A DNA stretch of 64,000 bases from Zhihengliuella salsuginis (lineage in GTDB: Bacteria > Actinomycetota > Actinomycetes > Actinomycetales > Micrococcaceae), in contig NZ_BMXK01000007.1 of assembly GCF_014651715.1 (NCBI RefSeq), positions 1 to 64,000 of the forward strand. Reading direction: 5' to 3'. The translations under genes and the position numbers were made by a program. The notes under the pieces were generated by a model that was given only the letters and a program-made list of their open reading frames with translations, ran no database searches and was not told the DNA's origin. Positions 13,961 through 22,356 of this stretch are shown one piece after another (the first letter of the stretch is position 1; every line of letters begins with the position of its first letter).

Positions 13961-16900
13961 ATGTCCTCCGTGACCCCCGTTCACCCCTGCCAGTTCCCCC
14001 GCGGCGGCGCCGCACCCGAACCGCGCACCCTCGTCGACATCTTCCAGCAGACGGCGGAGGCGTTCCCCGATGCGCTCGCCCTCGACGACGGCGACACCGC
14101 CCTGACCTACAGCGAGCTCTCCGAGGAGGTCCGCCGCAAGTCGCTCGAGATGCACCGGGCGGGTCTCGGGGCGGGCGACCGGGTCGGCATCCGCATCCCG
14201 TCGGGGACCCGCGAGCTCTACATCGGAATCCTGGCGGCCCTCACGATCGGGGCGGCCTACGTCCCGGTCGACGCCGACGATCCGGACGAGCGCGCCCGCC
14301 TGGTCTTCACCGAGGCGCAGGTCGCCGGCATCCTGCGCGCCGGCGGCGACGTCGTCGCGGGAAAGGACCGCCCCGCCCCGTTCCCGGACCCGCGCGTGGC
14401 CGCCACCGGCGACCACGCCTGGATCATCTTCACGTCCGGCTCCACGGGAACCCCGAAGGGCGTGGCCGTGTCGCAGCGTTCGGCGGCCGCCTTCGTGGAC
14501 GCCGAGGCCCGCATGTTCCTGCAGAACGAGCCGCTCGGGCCGGGCGACCGCGTGCTGGCCGGCCTCTCGGTCGCGTTCGACGCCTCGTGCGAGGAGATGT
14601 GGCTCGCCTGGCGGCACGGCGCGTGCCTCGTGCCGGCACCCCGCGCGCTGGTGCGCTCCGGTGCGGACCTCGGACCCTGGCTGACCTCGCGCGGGATCAC
14701 CGCCGTCTCGACGGTCCCGACCCTCGCCGCGATCTGGCCGGCCGAGGCGCTGGAGAACGTGCGCCTGCTGATCTTCGGCGGCGAGGCCTGCCCGCCCGAG
14801 CTCGCAGCGCGCCTGTCGACCCCGGAACGCGAGCTCTGGAACACCTACGGGCCCACGGAGGCGACGGTCGTCGCGTGCGGCGCGCAGATGGACGGCACGG
14901 ACCCCGTGCGCATCGGGCTGCCCCTGGACGGCTGGGACCTCGCCGTCGTCGACTCCGCGGGGATCCCCGTCGCCGAGGGCGCCACCGGCGAGCTGATCAT
15001 CGGCGGCGTGGGGCTGGCCCGCTACCTCGATGCCGCGAAGGACGCCGAGAAGTACGCGCCGATGCCCACGCTCGGCTGGGAGCGCGCGTACCGCTCCGGC
15101 GACCTGGTCGTCAACGACCCCGCCGGCCTGATCTTCGTCGGCCGCGCCGACGAGCAGGTCAAGCTCGGCGGCCGCCGCATCGAACTCGGCGAGATCGACG
15201 CGTCCCTGCAGTCGCTGCCCGGCGTCGCCGGCGCGGCCGCCGCGGTCAAGACGACGGCGGCCGGGAACCAGCTGCTCATCGGGTACCTGGTCGCCGCGCC
15301 CGACCACGATCTGGCCGCCGCGCGGGAGCGGCTCGCGTCCGAGCTGCCGGCGGCCCTGATCCCGCGCCTGGCCGTCGTCGACACGCTGCCGACCAAGACG
15401 AGCGGGAAGGTGGACCGGGCCGCGCTGCCGTGGCCGCTCGAACAGCTGAACGTGAACGACGACGACGGCCTGCCCGACCTCTCCGACGACGCCCGCTTCA
15501 TCGTGGACGCCTGGGCCGCCGTGCTCGGCGCCGAACCCGCCGGCCTCGACACCGACTTCTTCGCCTCCGGCGGCGGCTCCCTCCCGGCGGCACAGCTCGT
15601 CTCCCGGCTCCGCACCCGCTACCCGTCGGTCACCGTCGGCGACCTCTACGAGCACCCCCGGCTCGGCGCCCTGCTCGAGGACCTCGGGGAGGGAACCGCC
15701 GACGACGACGCCCCGCAGCGCACCGTGGCCGGGACCCGCCGCGGCGCCCAGGTCCTCCAGACGGTCCTCGGCGTCCCCCTCTTCGTGCTGGTCGGACTGC
15801 GCTGGCTGACGTACCTGCTGATCGGCAACAACATCGCCGACGCCCTGGGCATCCTCACCTCCCCGGTGACGGCGAGCTGGTGGTCGATCGGCGTGCTCTG
15901 GCTGGTCTTCGTCAGCCCGATCGGCCGCATGGGCCTGTCCGTCGCCTCGGCCCGGCTCCTGCTGCGCGGGGTCTCCCCCGGCGTGTACCCGCGCTCCGGC
16001 CGCGTGCACCTGCGCCTCTGGCTGGCCCAGCACATCGCGGACCTGATCGACCCGGTCTCCCTCATGAGCGCACCATGGGTGCCTCTGTACGCCCGTGCCC
16101 TCGGCGCGCGCGTCGGCCGTGGCGCGACCCTGCACTCCGTGCCGCCCGTGACGGGCATGCTCACCGTCGGCAAGGGCGCGAGCGTCGAACCGGAGGTGGA
16201 CCTCTCCGGATACTGGATCGACGGCGACGACGTCCACGTCGGGTCCATCAGGATCGGCGCCGGCGCGACGATCGGCGCCCGCTCGACCCTCCTGCCCGGC
16301 GCCCGGGTCGGATCCGGAACCGACGTGCAGGCCGGGTCCGCGGTGGTCGGCGCGACCCGACAGGACTCCTCCTACGCCGGCTCTCCCGCGAAGCGCACCG
16401 GCAGGGCGAAACCCGGCTGGCCCGACGCGAAACCGGCCGGCGGCGTCTGGGCGACCATCGGATTCGGCCTCGCCTCGGCCGGCCTCGCCCTCATCCCCTG
16501 GGTCTCGATCCTCGGCGCCGCCCTGGTCGGGGCGTGGCTGCTGCGCGGCGGCGACTCCCTCTCGGGCAGCTGGTCGGCCCTGCCGGCCGTCGTCCCCCTC
16601 GTCGCTCTCGTGTGGTTCGTCGCCAACGCCGTGCTGATCGCCCTCGCGGTCCGCGCCCTCGGCCTCGGCCTGGCAGCCGGGTGGCACCCCGTCCGCAGCC
16701 GTATCGGCTGGCAGGTCTGGGCCACGGAACGGCTCCTGGACACGGCCCGCGACCTGCTCTTCCCGCTCTACGCGTCGCTCTTCACCCCGGTCTGGCTGCG
16801 CCTGCTCGGCGCCAAGGTCGGCCGCAACGTCGAGGCGTCCACCGTGCTGCTCGTGCCGAAGATGACGACGATCGCCTCCGGCGCGTTCCTCGCCGACGAC

Positions 16901-17896
16901 ACGATGGTCGCCTCGTACGAGCTCGGCGGCGGATGGATGCACGTCGGCCCCGCCAAGATCGGCAAGCGGGCCTTCCTCGGCAATTCGGGCATCGCCGCGG
17001 CGGGGCGCCGCGTGCCCAAGCGCGGTCTGGTCGCCGTCCTCTCCGCCACCCCGCCCAAGGCCAAGGCCGGGTCGTCGTGGCTGGGCAGCCCGCCCGTGCG
17101 GCTGCGACGGGTCGAGGAGGAGCTCGACGAGTCGCGCACGTTCCAGCCGCCGATCCGTCTCAAGGCCGCCCGCGCGGCCTGGGAGATCTGCCGTTTCGTC
17201 CCCGTCATGGTCACCGTGGGGATCGCAGCCGGCGTCCTCGTGGCACTGGACCTGCTGGCGGGCGTCTGGGGCCCGGCGGCGGCCGTCGTCGTCAGCGGGG
17301 CAGTCATGCTCGCGGCCGGCGCGGTCGCCGCCGGGGTCTCGCTACTGGCCAAATGGGTGGTCGTCGGCCGGATCCGGGCGGGCAGGCACGAGCTGTGGAC
17401 GTCGTTCATCTGGCGCAACGAGGTCGTCGACACGTTCGTCGAGATGGTCTGCGCCCCCTGGTTCGCGCGAGCCGCCTCCGGCACTCCGGCGCTGGTCTGG
17501 TTCCTCCGGGGCCTCGGCGCGCGCATCGGACACGGCGTCTGGTGCGAGAGCTACTGGCTGCCCGAGGCCGACCTCGTGCACCTGGGCGACTCGTCCACGG
17601 TCAACCGCGGCTGCGTCGTCCAGACCCACTTGTTCCACGACCGCGTCATGGCCATCGACTCCGTCGAGCTGGGCCGCGGCGCGACGCTCGGACCCAACGG
17701 CGTGATCCTGCCGGCCGCGTCCATCGGCGACGGCGCCACCGTCGGCCCGGTCTCGCTCGTCATGCGCGGCGAGGCGATCATGGGCTCGACGTCGTGGATG
17801 GGAAATCCGGTCAAGCCGTGGAAGCGCCCGGAACCCCTCGTCATGCAGACCGCCGCGGACGTCGAGGACGCGCCGCTCGAGCCGGCGGCCACGTAG
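13961..17896 (+). CDS. Pls/PosA-type NRPS-like cationic homopolymer synthetase
   Basis: 1311-residue membrane NRPS. Adenylation domain (about 20-490): core motifs TSGSTGTPKGV (158-168), FDAS (206-209), NTYGPTEAT (294-302), YRSGDLV (377-383), GRADEQVKLGGRRIELGEID (394-413) and TSGKVDR (480-486). Thiolation domain (about 505-575) with the pantetheine serine S540 in DFFASGGGSL. Then three hydrophobic pairs (about 599-621/636-656, 829-860/872-905, 1080-1103/1105-1133) alternate with three soluble domains containing left-handed-beta-helix-like hexapeptide stretches (about 705-800, 945-1045, 1185-1290). No conventional condensation (HHxxxDG) or thioesterase domain is seen. This order, and a length close to the 1319 residues I recall for Streptomyces epsilon-poly-lysine synthetase, match the Pls/PosA family, which joins one diamino acid iteratively. 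The ATG follows a weak AAAG. Product is unproven; a cell-envelope-associated peptide is an alternative. Confidence 0.85.
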   Translation: MSSVTPVHPCQFPRGGAAPEPRTLVDIFQQTAEAFPDALALDDGDTALTYSELSEEVRRKSLEMHRAGLGAGDRVGIRIPSGTRELYIGILAALTIGAAYVPVDADDPDERARLVFTEAQVAGILRAGGDVVAGKDRPAPFPDPRVAATGDHAWIIFTSGSTGTPKGVAVSQRSAAAFVDAEARMFLQNEPLGPGDRVLAGLSVAFDASCEEMWLAWRHGACLVPAPRALVRSGADLGPWLTSRGITAVSTVPTLAAIWPAEALENVRLLIFGGEACPPELAARLSTPERELWNTYGPTEATVVACGAQMDGTDPVRIGLPLDGWDLAVVDSAGIPVAEGATGELIIGGVGLARYLDAAKDAEKYAPMPTLGWERAYRSGDLVVNDPAGLIFVGRADEQVKLGGRRIELGEIDASLQSLPGVAGAAAAVKTTAAGNQLLIGYLVAAPDHDLAAARERLASELPAALIPRLAVVDTLPTKTSGKVDRAALPWPLEQLNVNDDDGLPDLSDDARFIVDAWAAVLGAEPAGLDTDFFASGGGSLPAAQLVSRLRTRYPSVTVGDLYEHPRLGALLEDLGEGTADDDAPQRTVAGTRRGAQVLQTVLGVPLFVLVGLRWLTYLLIGNNIADALGILTSPVTASWWSIGVLWLVFVSPIGRMGLSVASARLLLRGVSPGVYPRSGRVHLRLWLAQHIADLIDPVSLMSAPWVPLYARALGARVGRGATLHSVPPVTGMLTVGKGASVEPEVDLSGYWIDGDDVHVGSIRIGAGATIGARSTLLPGARVGSGTDVQAGSAVVGATRQDSSYAGSPAKRTGRAKPGWPDAKPAGGVWATIGFGLASAGLALIPWVSILGAALVGAWLLRGGDSLSGSWSALPAVVPLVALVWFVANAVLIALAVRALGLGLAAGWHPVRSRIGWQVWATERLLDTARDLLFPLYASLFTPVWLRLLGAKVGRNVEASTVLLVPKMTTIASGAFLADDTMVASYELGGGWMHVGPAKIGKRAFLGNSGIAAAGRRVPKRGLVAVLSATPPKAKAGSSWLGSPPVRLRRVEEELDESRTFQPPIRLKAARAAWEICRFVPVMVTVGIAAGVLVALDLLAGVWGPAAAVVVSGAVMLAAGAVAAGVSLLAKWVVVGRIRAGRHELWTSFIWRNEVVDTFVEMVCAPWFARAASGTPALVWFLRGLGARIGHGVWCESYWLPEADLVHLGDSSTVNRGCVVQTHLFHDRVMAIDSVELGRGATLGPNGVILPAASIGDGATVGPVSLVMRGEAIMGSTSWMGNPVKPWKRPEPLVMQTAADVEDAPLEPAAT

Positions 17897-17907
17897 GCTT
17901 GACTGCT

Positions 17908-19275
17908 ATGAGCACGCCAGCAGACCCCGCCCTGCCGGACCCCTACCTGCCCGGCACGGGCAGCGACGGCTACCGGGTCGAGCACTACGATCTCGACCTC
18001 GAATGCAAGCTCGGCGGCAACCACCTCTCCGGCACGGCGACCATCAGCGCGACGGCGGTCCACAGCCTGGCCCGGATCGAGTTCGACCTCGCCGGCCTGA
18101 AGACCGTCAAGGCGTCCGTGAACGGCCGGAAGGCGGCCTTCAAGGTGCGCGGCGAGCGGCTCGTGCTCTCCCCGTCCCAGCCGGTGCCGGCCGGCGAGCG
18201 CTTCACCGCGACCATCCGCTACGCCGGGAACCCGGGCCCGCGCAACGGCCCGTGGGGCGAGGTCGGCTGGGAGGAGCTCGAGGACGGCGTCCTCGTCGCC
18301 GGGCAGCCCAACGGCGCGGCGACCTGGTTCCCGTGCAACGACCACCCGAGCCAGAAGGCGACCTACCGGATCGCGGTCGCCACGGACGCCGACTACCGGG
18401 CCGTCTGCAACGGCGAGCTCGTCGACCACGCGCGCAAGGCCAGCCGCGAGCGCTGGGTCTACGAGGTGCGCGAGCCGATGGCGACCTACCTGGCGACCCT
18501 GCAGATCGGACGCTACGAGCGCTGGAGCCTCCCCGCGGACGGCGAGGCGGTCGCGGGACGGCACGCGGCCGCCGTCGTGCTGCCCGCGCAGATCCTGTTG
18601 GCGCCGGCGGAGCTGAAGGCGGAGGCCGAGGCGGCGTTCGCCGACCAGCCGCGGATGATCGCGACGTTCAGCGAGGCCTTCGGGCCGTACCCGTTCGACG
18701 CCTACGCCGCGGTCGTGACGGAGGACGAGCTCGAGATCCCGCTCGAGGCGCACGGGGTGTCCATCTTCGGCCGCAACCACCTGGCGCCGGGCTGGGAGCA
18801 GCAGCGGCTCATCGCCCACGAGCTCTCCCACCAGTGGTTCGGCAACTCGCTGACCGCGGCGCGCCTGCAGGACATCTGGATGCACGAGGGCTTCGCCTGC
18901 TACGCCGAATGGCTCTGGTCGGAGGCCGCCGGGCAGGGCTCGGTCGAGTCCCGGGCGCGCGCCGCGCACGCGGGACTGGCGGCGAAGCCGCAGGACGTCG
19001 CCGTGGGAGAGCCCGGCGCGGAGAACATGTTCGACGACCGCGTGTACAAGCGCGGCGCACTGGCCCTGCACGCGGTGCGGCTCTGGCTCGGCGACGCCGC
19101 GTTCTTCGCCATGCTGCGCGCCTGGACCCAGGCCAACCGCCACGGCCACGTCGACTACCCGCGCTTCGCGGCGCACGTCGACCAGGCCGCCGGCCACGCC
19201 GCCGGCGCCGAGGAGCTGATGCGCCCGTGGCTCTTCGCCCGGCAGCTGCCCCCGTTCCCGGTCAGCCGCCCGTAG
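17908..19275 (+). CDS. M1-family zinc metallopeptidase (aminopeptidase)
   Basis: Gluzincin of 455 residues: HEXXH as HELSH (304-308), third zinc ligand E327 exactly 18 residues on in IWMHEGF, and a likely transition-state tyrosine Y380 in RVYKRG. The N-terminal beta-sheet domain covers about 20-200. The exopeptidase GxMEN motif is replaced by LEIPLEAHG (275-283). There is no ERAP/PepN C-terminal domain, so it is a short M1 form, and no signal peptide, so it should be cytosolic. It starts 11 bp after the synthetase stop; TAGGCT overlaps that stop 8 nt before the ATG, so a private leaderless transcript is possible as well. In Streptomyces, the poly-lysine-degrading enzyme Pld is also an M1 aminopeptidase, which suggests a polymer-trimming or self-protection role here (inference). 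Confidence 0.88.
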   Translation: MSTPADPALPDPYLPGTGSDGYRVEHYDLDLECKLGGNHLSGTATISATAVHSLARIEFDLAGLKTVKASVNGRKAAFKVRGERLVLSPSQPVPAGERFTATIRYAGNPGPRNGPWGEVGWEELEDGVLVAGQPNGAATWFPCNDHPSQKATYRIAVATDADYRAVCNGELVDHARKASRERWVYEVREPMATYLATLQIGRYERWSLPADGEAVAGRHAAAVVLPAQILLAPAELKAEAEAAFADQPRMIATFSEAFGPYPFDAYAAVVTEDELEIPLEAHGVSIFGRNHLAPGWEQQRLIAHELSHQWFGNSLTAARLQDIWMHEGFACYAEWLWSEAAGQGSVESRARAAHAGLAAKPQDVAVGEPGAENMFDDRVYKRGALALHAVRLWLGDAAFFAMLRAWTQANRHGHVDYPRFAAHVDQAAGHAAGAEELMRPWLFARQLPPFPVSRP

Positions 19276-20029
19276 GCCGCTGCAGCACGACGGCGGCGCG
19301 CAGCTGCGTCAGCGCCGCGCGTTCGGCGTCCGTGCCGGTCGCGACGATCTTCACGCCGAGCGTGCCCAGCGCGCCCGCCCACTCGCCGACGGTCCCGGCC
19401 GCGGGATCGAGTTCGTCCTCCAGCGCCGCCGGTTCGGCGTCCGGGTCCGTCGCCCGCGGATCGTGGTTCGGCGCGGGCACGATCCCGTGGCCGCTGGCCT
19501 TGCCGCGGGCCTCGATGACCGCCCAGCGCCGCGCGGCCTCGCGGGCGCGCAGCGCCTCCGGCAGCAGCCGCAGCACGGACTCCTGACGCGGGTCGAAGAT
19601 CCCGTCCCACGCGTCGATGGGAGCGCACACGTCGACACCGAGCATCACCTCCGCCGGCCCCGTCCCGACCAGGAGCCACCCGCTGTCCCCGGCCGCTCCC
19701 TGCGCGATGTCGCCCCGGGAGTAGCTCAGGCTCAGCTCCAGCGGTTCGTCGTCGACGAAAGCCACGGGCCGCCCGTGCGCCGCGCTGCCGCACCGCGGGC
19801 ACAGTCCGGTGATCACGACGCGGCCGGGATCGCCCATGACCTCCCTGCGGCCCAGGTGGGCGGCGATGGCGAAGCGCACGCCGAGCCGGCCGGCGAGGAA
19901 TCGGCGGCGGGGCGCGCCGTCGTCGTACGCTGCGGCCCGATCGCGCTCGGCGGGCGTCAGCCATGCCGGCGGCAGCTGCGCGGCGAACGAGAGCGGTACG
20001 GCGATGAGCGTGACGGGCGGATGCGGCAC
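19262..20029 (-). CDS. Sfp-type 4'-phosphopantetheinyl transferase
   Basis: Transfers phosphopantetheine from CoA to the serine of carrier domains. The 255-residue product has the magnesium motif GVDV (131-134), RWAVIEARGKA with E173 and K177 standing for the WTRKEAxxKA signature, the SLSYS segment (100-104) and the CPRCGSxxHGRP motif (77-88) common in actinobacterial Sfp proteins. A GTG at 20029 behind AAGGAGG was chosen, although the spacing is short; an in-frame GTG at 20056 is the alternative. It is convergent with the M1 peptidase gene, overlapping it by 14 bp. The carrier domain of the neighbouring synthetase is its obvious partner. The stretch after residue 180 is Asp/Pro/Ala-rich and variable. 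Confidence 0.8.
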   Translation of the reverse strand: MPHPPVTLIAVPLSFAAQLPPAWLTPAERDRAAAYDDGAPRRRFLAGRLGVRFAIAAHLGRREVMGDPGRVVITGLCPRCGSAAHGRPVAFVDDEPLELSLSYSRGDIAQGAAGDSGWLLVGTGPAEVMLGVDVCAPIDAWDGIFDPRQESVLRLLPEALRAREAARRWAVIEARGKASGHGIVPAPNHDPRATDPDAEPAALEDELDPAAGTVGEWAGALGTLGVKIVATGTDAERAALTQLRAAVVLQRPTGG

Positions 20030-20103
20030 GTGCCTCCTTCGGGTCGAGCGGGGCACTCCCCCGCTTCACCGGCTATTCACGATGTACCCCTAGTCTTGCA
20101 CCC

Positions 20104-20322
20104 ATGACCGGAGATCAACTCCTCATCGACCTCCTGCTGCACGGCTTCGCCGTCCTCGACGACGATGACGACCCCGTGCTGCTCCGCGCCGACGGCTCGC
20201 CCATCGACAAACCAGATGCCTGCACGCAAGCTGAAGAGAAGTTGTTCCAACAGGTCGTCGGCCCCGCCGCCGCCGCCGTGGTCGGCGAGGGCGAAGAATT
20301 CCAAGGCAGGAGGCCCGCTTGA
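20104..20322 (+). CDS. Small acidic hypothetical protein
   Basis: 72 residues, not recognised. It has a hydrophobic, leucine-rich start, a run of five aspartates (about 19-23) and an alanine-rich tail. Support for being a real gene: TAGTCT 7 nt before the ATG (20091-20096), as for many leaderless starts in this window, and a stop that overlaps the TTG start of the next gene, which has a strong Shine-Dalgarno inside this ORF. It is divergent from the phosphopantetheinyl transferase gene. Function unknown. Confidence 0.5.
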   Translation: MTGDQLLIDLLLHGFAVLDDDDDPVLLRADGSPIDKPDACTQAEEKLFQQVVGPAAAAVVGEGEEFQGRRPA

Positions 20323-21152
20323 ATCACTACGCCACCACCAGATCGGCGTCCTTCCGGGCCCGTGTGTCCGTTGCGGCGCTCGCTTCCGTGTGCTTTGCAG
20401 CGGCCGCCTGGCTTCAGGCCGAGGCCGCGTTGAATCGCTGGGTCACGTGCGACACGAATTCCACCGCGTTCCTCGACACCATGGGATGGGGCAACTACAA
20501 CTTGTGCGTCATGCGCGAAGACAGCGCACTGAACTACGTGCTCGTGACCGACACGAGCCGGCACGTGGTGACCGAGTCGATGGGCCTCTTCGGGCTCGGC
20601 ATGCTTCCTCTGGTGGCCGCGATCCCGCTCGCCGCCATCGCATCGAGCTGGCACGCCAACACGCCTCGGCGGCTCATGGTCGTCGCGCTCTCCGCCCTGA
20701 TGGCCGCCGGCGCCTGGGCCGTTGCCGCGAACGCCCTGGGCCTCGCGGACGGGCGACCACCGCTCCTCGGCGAGCACACGTTCGGGTTCTGGCAGCCGTT
20801 CGTCGGCCCGCAGCCGGCCAGTACCCTCTTCAGCCTGGGCGGGTGGGCCTCGCTCGCGCTCGTCGTGGTCGCCTTCACGCGGTCGTTCAGTTGGGGATGC
20901 AGCTGGCTCGCGATCGGCATGTTCGGTTTCTCCGCACCGGTACAGTTCTGGGCGTACCTGACGACGCCGGCGTGGAACCTCCACGGCGCCTCGCACGATA
21001 CGCCGGTCTATTACGAATTCTCCTGGGTCGCCGCCGCAGGCCTCGCCGCCGTGCTCGTTCCGCTGTGTACGCTGGCCGGCCACCGGATCGACGCCTGCGT
21101 CGCCCGCTGGTGGGGCGGCCGGCCGGCCACGACCGCCTCCACGACTCCGTAG
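20319..21152 (+). CDS. Six-helix membrane protein, unknown function
   Basis: 277 residues with about six hydrophobic segments (16-36, 88-110, 117-142, 168-187, 193-214, 232-253). The first loop after helix 1 (about 37-87) is likely outside the cell and carries two cysteines (44 and 63) that could pair, with a conserved-looking GWGNYNLC stretch. The start is TTG, chosen because AGGAGG lies 6 nt upstream; it overlaps the upstream small ORF's stop (TTGA), indicating coupled translation. I do not recognise the family. It converges on the YbaK-like gene with a 6-bp gap. Confidence 0.75.
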   Translation: MNHYATTRSASFRARVSVAALASVCFAAAAWLQAEAALNRWVTCDTNSTAFLDTMGWGNYNLCVMREDSALNYVLVTDTSRHVVTESMGLFGLGMLPLVAAIPLAAIASSWHANTPRRLMVVALSALMAAGAWAVAANALGLADGRPPLLGEHTFGFWQPFVGPQPASTLFSLGGWASLALVVVAFTRSFSWGCSWLAIGMFGFSAPVQFWAYLTTPAWNLHGASHDTPVYYEFSWVAAAGLAAVLVPLCTLAGHRIDACVARWWGGRPATTASTTP

Positions 21153-21158
21153 CGTCGC

Positions 21159-21629
21159 CTACTCGGCCTCGGAGATGTCGGCGACCTGCGCGCCGAAGTG
21201 CGCGACGACGTCGTCCGCCGCGACCGTCATGCCGGCGCCGTGCGCGCCGGCCCCGATGGAGATGGTCCGGCCGGCGACATTCCCATCCGCGACCACGGGC
21301 AGCGGGGCCAGCGTCCCGAACGGGGTGATGGTGCCGCGCTCGTACCCGGTGACGCGCTGGGCCTCGGCCGCGTCCGGCATCGAGAGCCGGCTGGTGCCGA
21401 GCAGTGCGCGGAGCTTGGGCCAGGAGAACTTGCGGTCGCCGGGGACGAGGACCAGCAGATAATCGCCCTCGCCGCGACGCACCACGAGCGTCTTGATGAG
21501 GTCCCGGGGTTCAATTCCGCGGGCCGCGGCCGCCTCCTGGAGGCTGTTCACCCGGCCGTGCTGCGTGGTGGTGAAGTCGAGGCCGGCCGCCCGGGCCGCC
21601 TCGACCGCCGGGGTATCGAGTTCGCTCAT
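21159..21629 (-). CDS. YbaK/EbsC-family aminoacyl-tRNA deacylase
   Basis: Editing-domain protein of the YbaK/ProX superfamily, which hydrolyses mischarged tRNA (for example Cys-tRNA-Pro). The 156 residues have the typical order: HGRVNSLQEAA near the N-terminus, IEPRDLIKTLVVR with the conserved lysine, GDRKFSWPKLRALLG, and TPFGTLAPLPVVAD, the GxxxP-type loop. Length matches single-domain members. ATG with TAGGCT 6 nt upstream (21636-21641), no Shine-Dalgarno. Precise tRNA specificity cannot be assigned by eye. Confidence 0.88.
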   Translation of the reverse strand: MSELDTPAVEAARAAGLDFTTTQHGRVNSLQEAAAARGIEPRDLIKTLVVRRGEGDYLLVLVPGDRKFSWPKLRALLGTSRLSMPDAAEAQRVTGYERGTITPFGTLAPLPVVADGNVAGRTISIGAGAHGAGMTVAADDVVAHFGAQVADISEAE

Positions 21630-21638
21630 GTCGCCAGC

Positions 21639-22262
21639 CTAGCGGTCCCCGGCGTCGTCGCGGGCGGAACGCGCCACGTCCTGGTGGGCCAGGCGGCGCA
21701 TGGCGGCGATGACGGGCTCGTAGATCGCTGTGCCCAGCACCGAGTACTCGATGGCCCGTCCGCGATCGCCCGTCGGCACCTGGGCGATGTCGAACTCCGC
21801 CATGGCGCGCAGGTGCTGCGCGTAGAGGCGCGCCCGTTCGGCGCTGATCCCGAGACCGACCGACTCCGCGGCCGCGAGGGCGTCCTCGAGCTGGGCCATC
21901 GCGGTGGATCCCGGGTCGATGGCGGGTCCGATCTCCCGGGCGACGCCCTCGGCACGGGGATAGGGCCCCTGACGGTCGTCGGCGACGGCCGGCGGCAGCG
22001 CGGCCACCGCCCGCCCCAGCGACTCGAGCAGATCGTCCGCCGGCTCGTCGATCAGCGCCACGATGGTGCGCACACGGGCCAGCGGCAGGTTCGCGGTGTC
22101 CCGCAGGGCGCGGATGAGCGCGAGGCGCCTGACATGCTCCTCGCCGTAGAGCGACAGCTTCGCCCCGACGGCCCGCCCGGGCGGCAGCAGCCCCTCGCGC
22201 AGGTAGTACTTGACCGTCGCCAGCGGAACCCCGGTGCGCTCGACCAGTCCCGAGATCCTCAT
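21639..22262 (-). CDS. MerR-family transcriptional regulator
   Basis: 207 residues with an N-terminal MerR winged helix-turn-helix: MRISGLVERTGVPLATVKYYLREGLLPP (1-28) followed by the wing and a coiled-coil dimerisation region (about 75-110). The C-terminal 90 residues form a possible effector domain without clustered cysteines, so a metal-sensing role is not indicated. It is divergent from a small membrane protein gene; a dyad with a 19-bp promoter spacer lies between them. It has a Shine-Dalgarno-like AAGGGG about 5 nt before the ATG. Inducer unknown. Confidence 0.88.
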   Translation of the reverse strand: MRISGLVERTGVPLATVKYYLREGLLPPGRAVGAKLSLYGEEHVRRLALIRALRDTANLPLARVRTIVALIDEPADDLLESLGRAVAALPPAVADDRQGPYPRAEGVAREIGPAIDPGSTAMAQLEDALAAAESVGLGISAERARLYAQHLRAMAEFDIAQVPTGDRGRAIEYSVLGTAIYEPVIAAMRRLAHQDVARSARDDAGDR

Positions 22263-22276
22263 TCACACCCCTTGTC

Positions 22277-22317
22277 TTGGATACCTTCACTATCTACTCT
22301 GGATAGTACAGGTATCC
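22277..22317 (+). promoter_or_regulatory. MerR-type operator and promoter
   Basis: A nested dyad fills the MerR/membrane-gene gap: outer arms GGATACCT (22279-22286) and AGGTATCC (22310-22317), inner arms ACTATC (22289-22294) and GATAGT (22302-22307). Reading plus, TTGGAT (22277-22282) and GATAGT are 19 bp apart, the overlong spacer characteristic of MerR-activated promoters, with the dyad between them. Likely target: the membrane gene at 22357. Confidence 0.65.
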
Positions 22318-22356
22318 AACACTACGTCAGCGTCATCCGCGAACGGAAGGCAACCG

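Noticed and set aside
14587-17907. Upstream extension of the M1 peptidase frame through the Pls-like gene
   Set aside because: The frame is open by chance in GC-rich DNA; only the part after 17908 has peptidase motifs, and the other frame has the full NRPS motif series.
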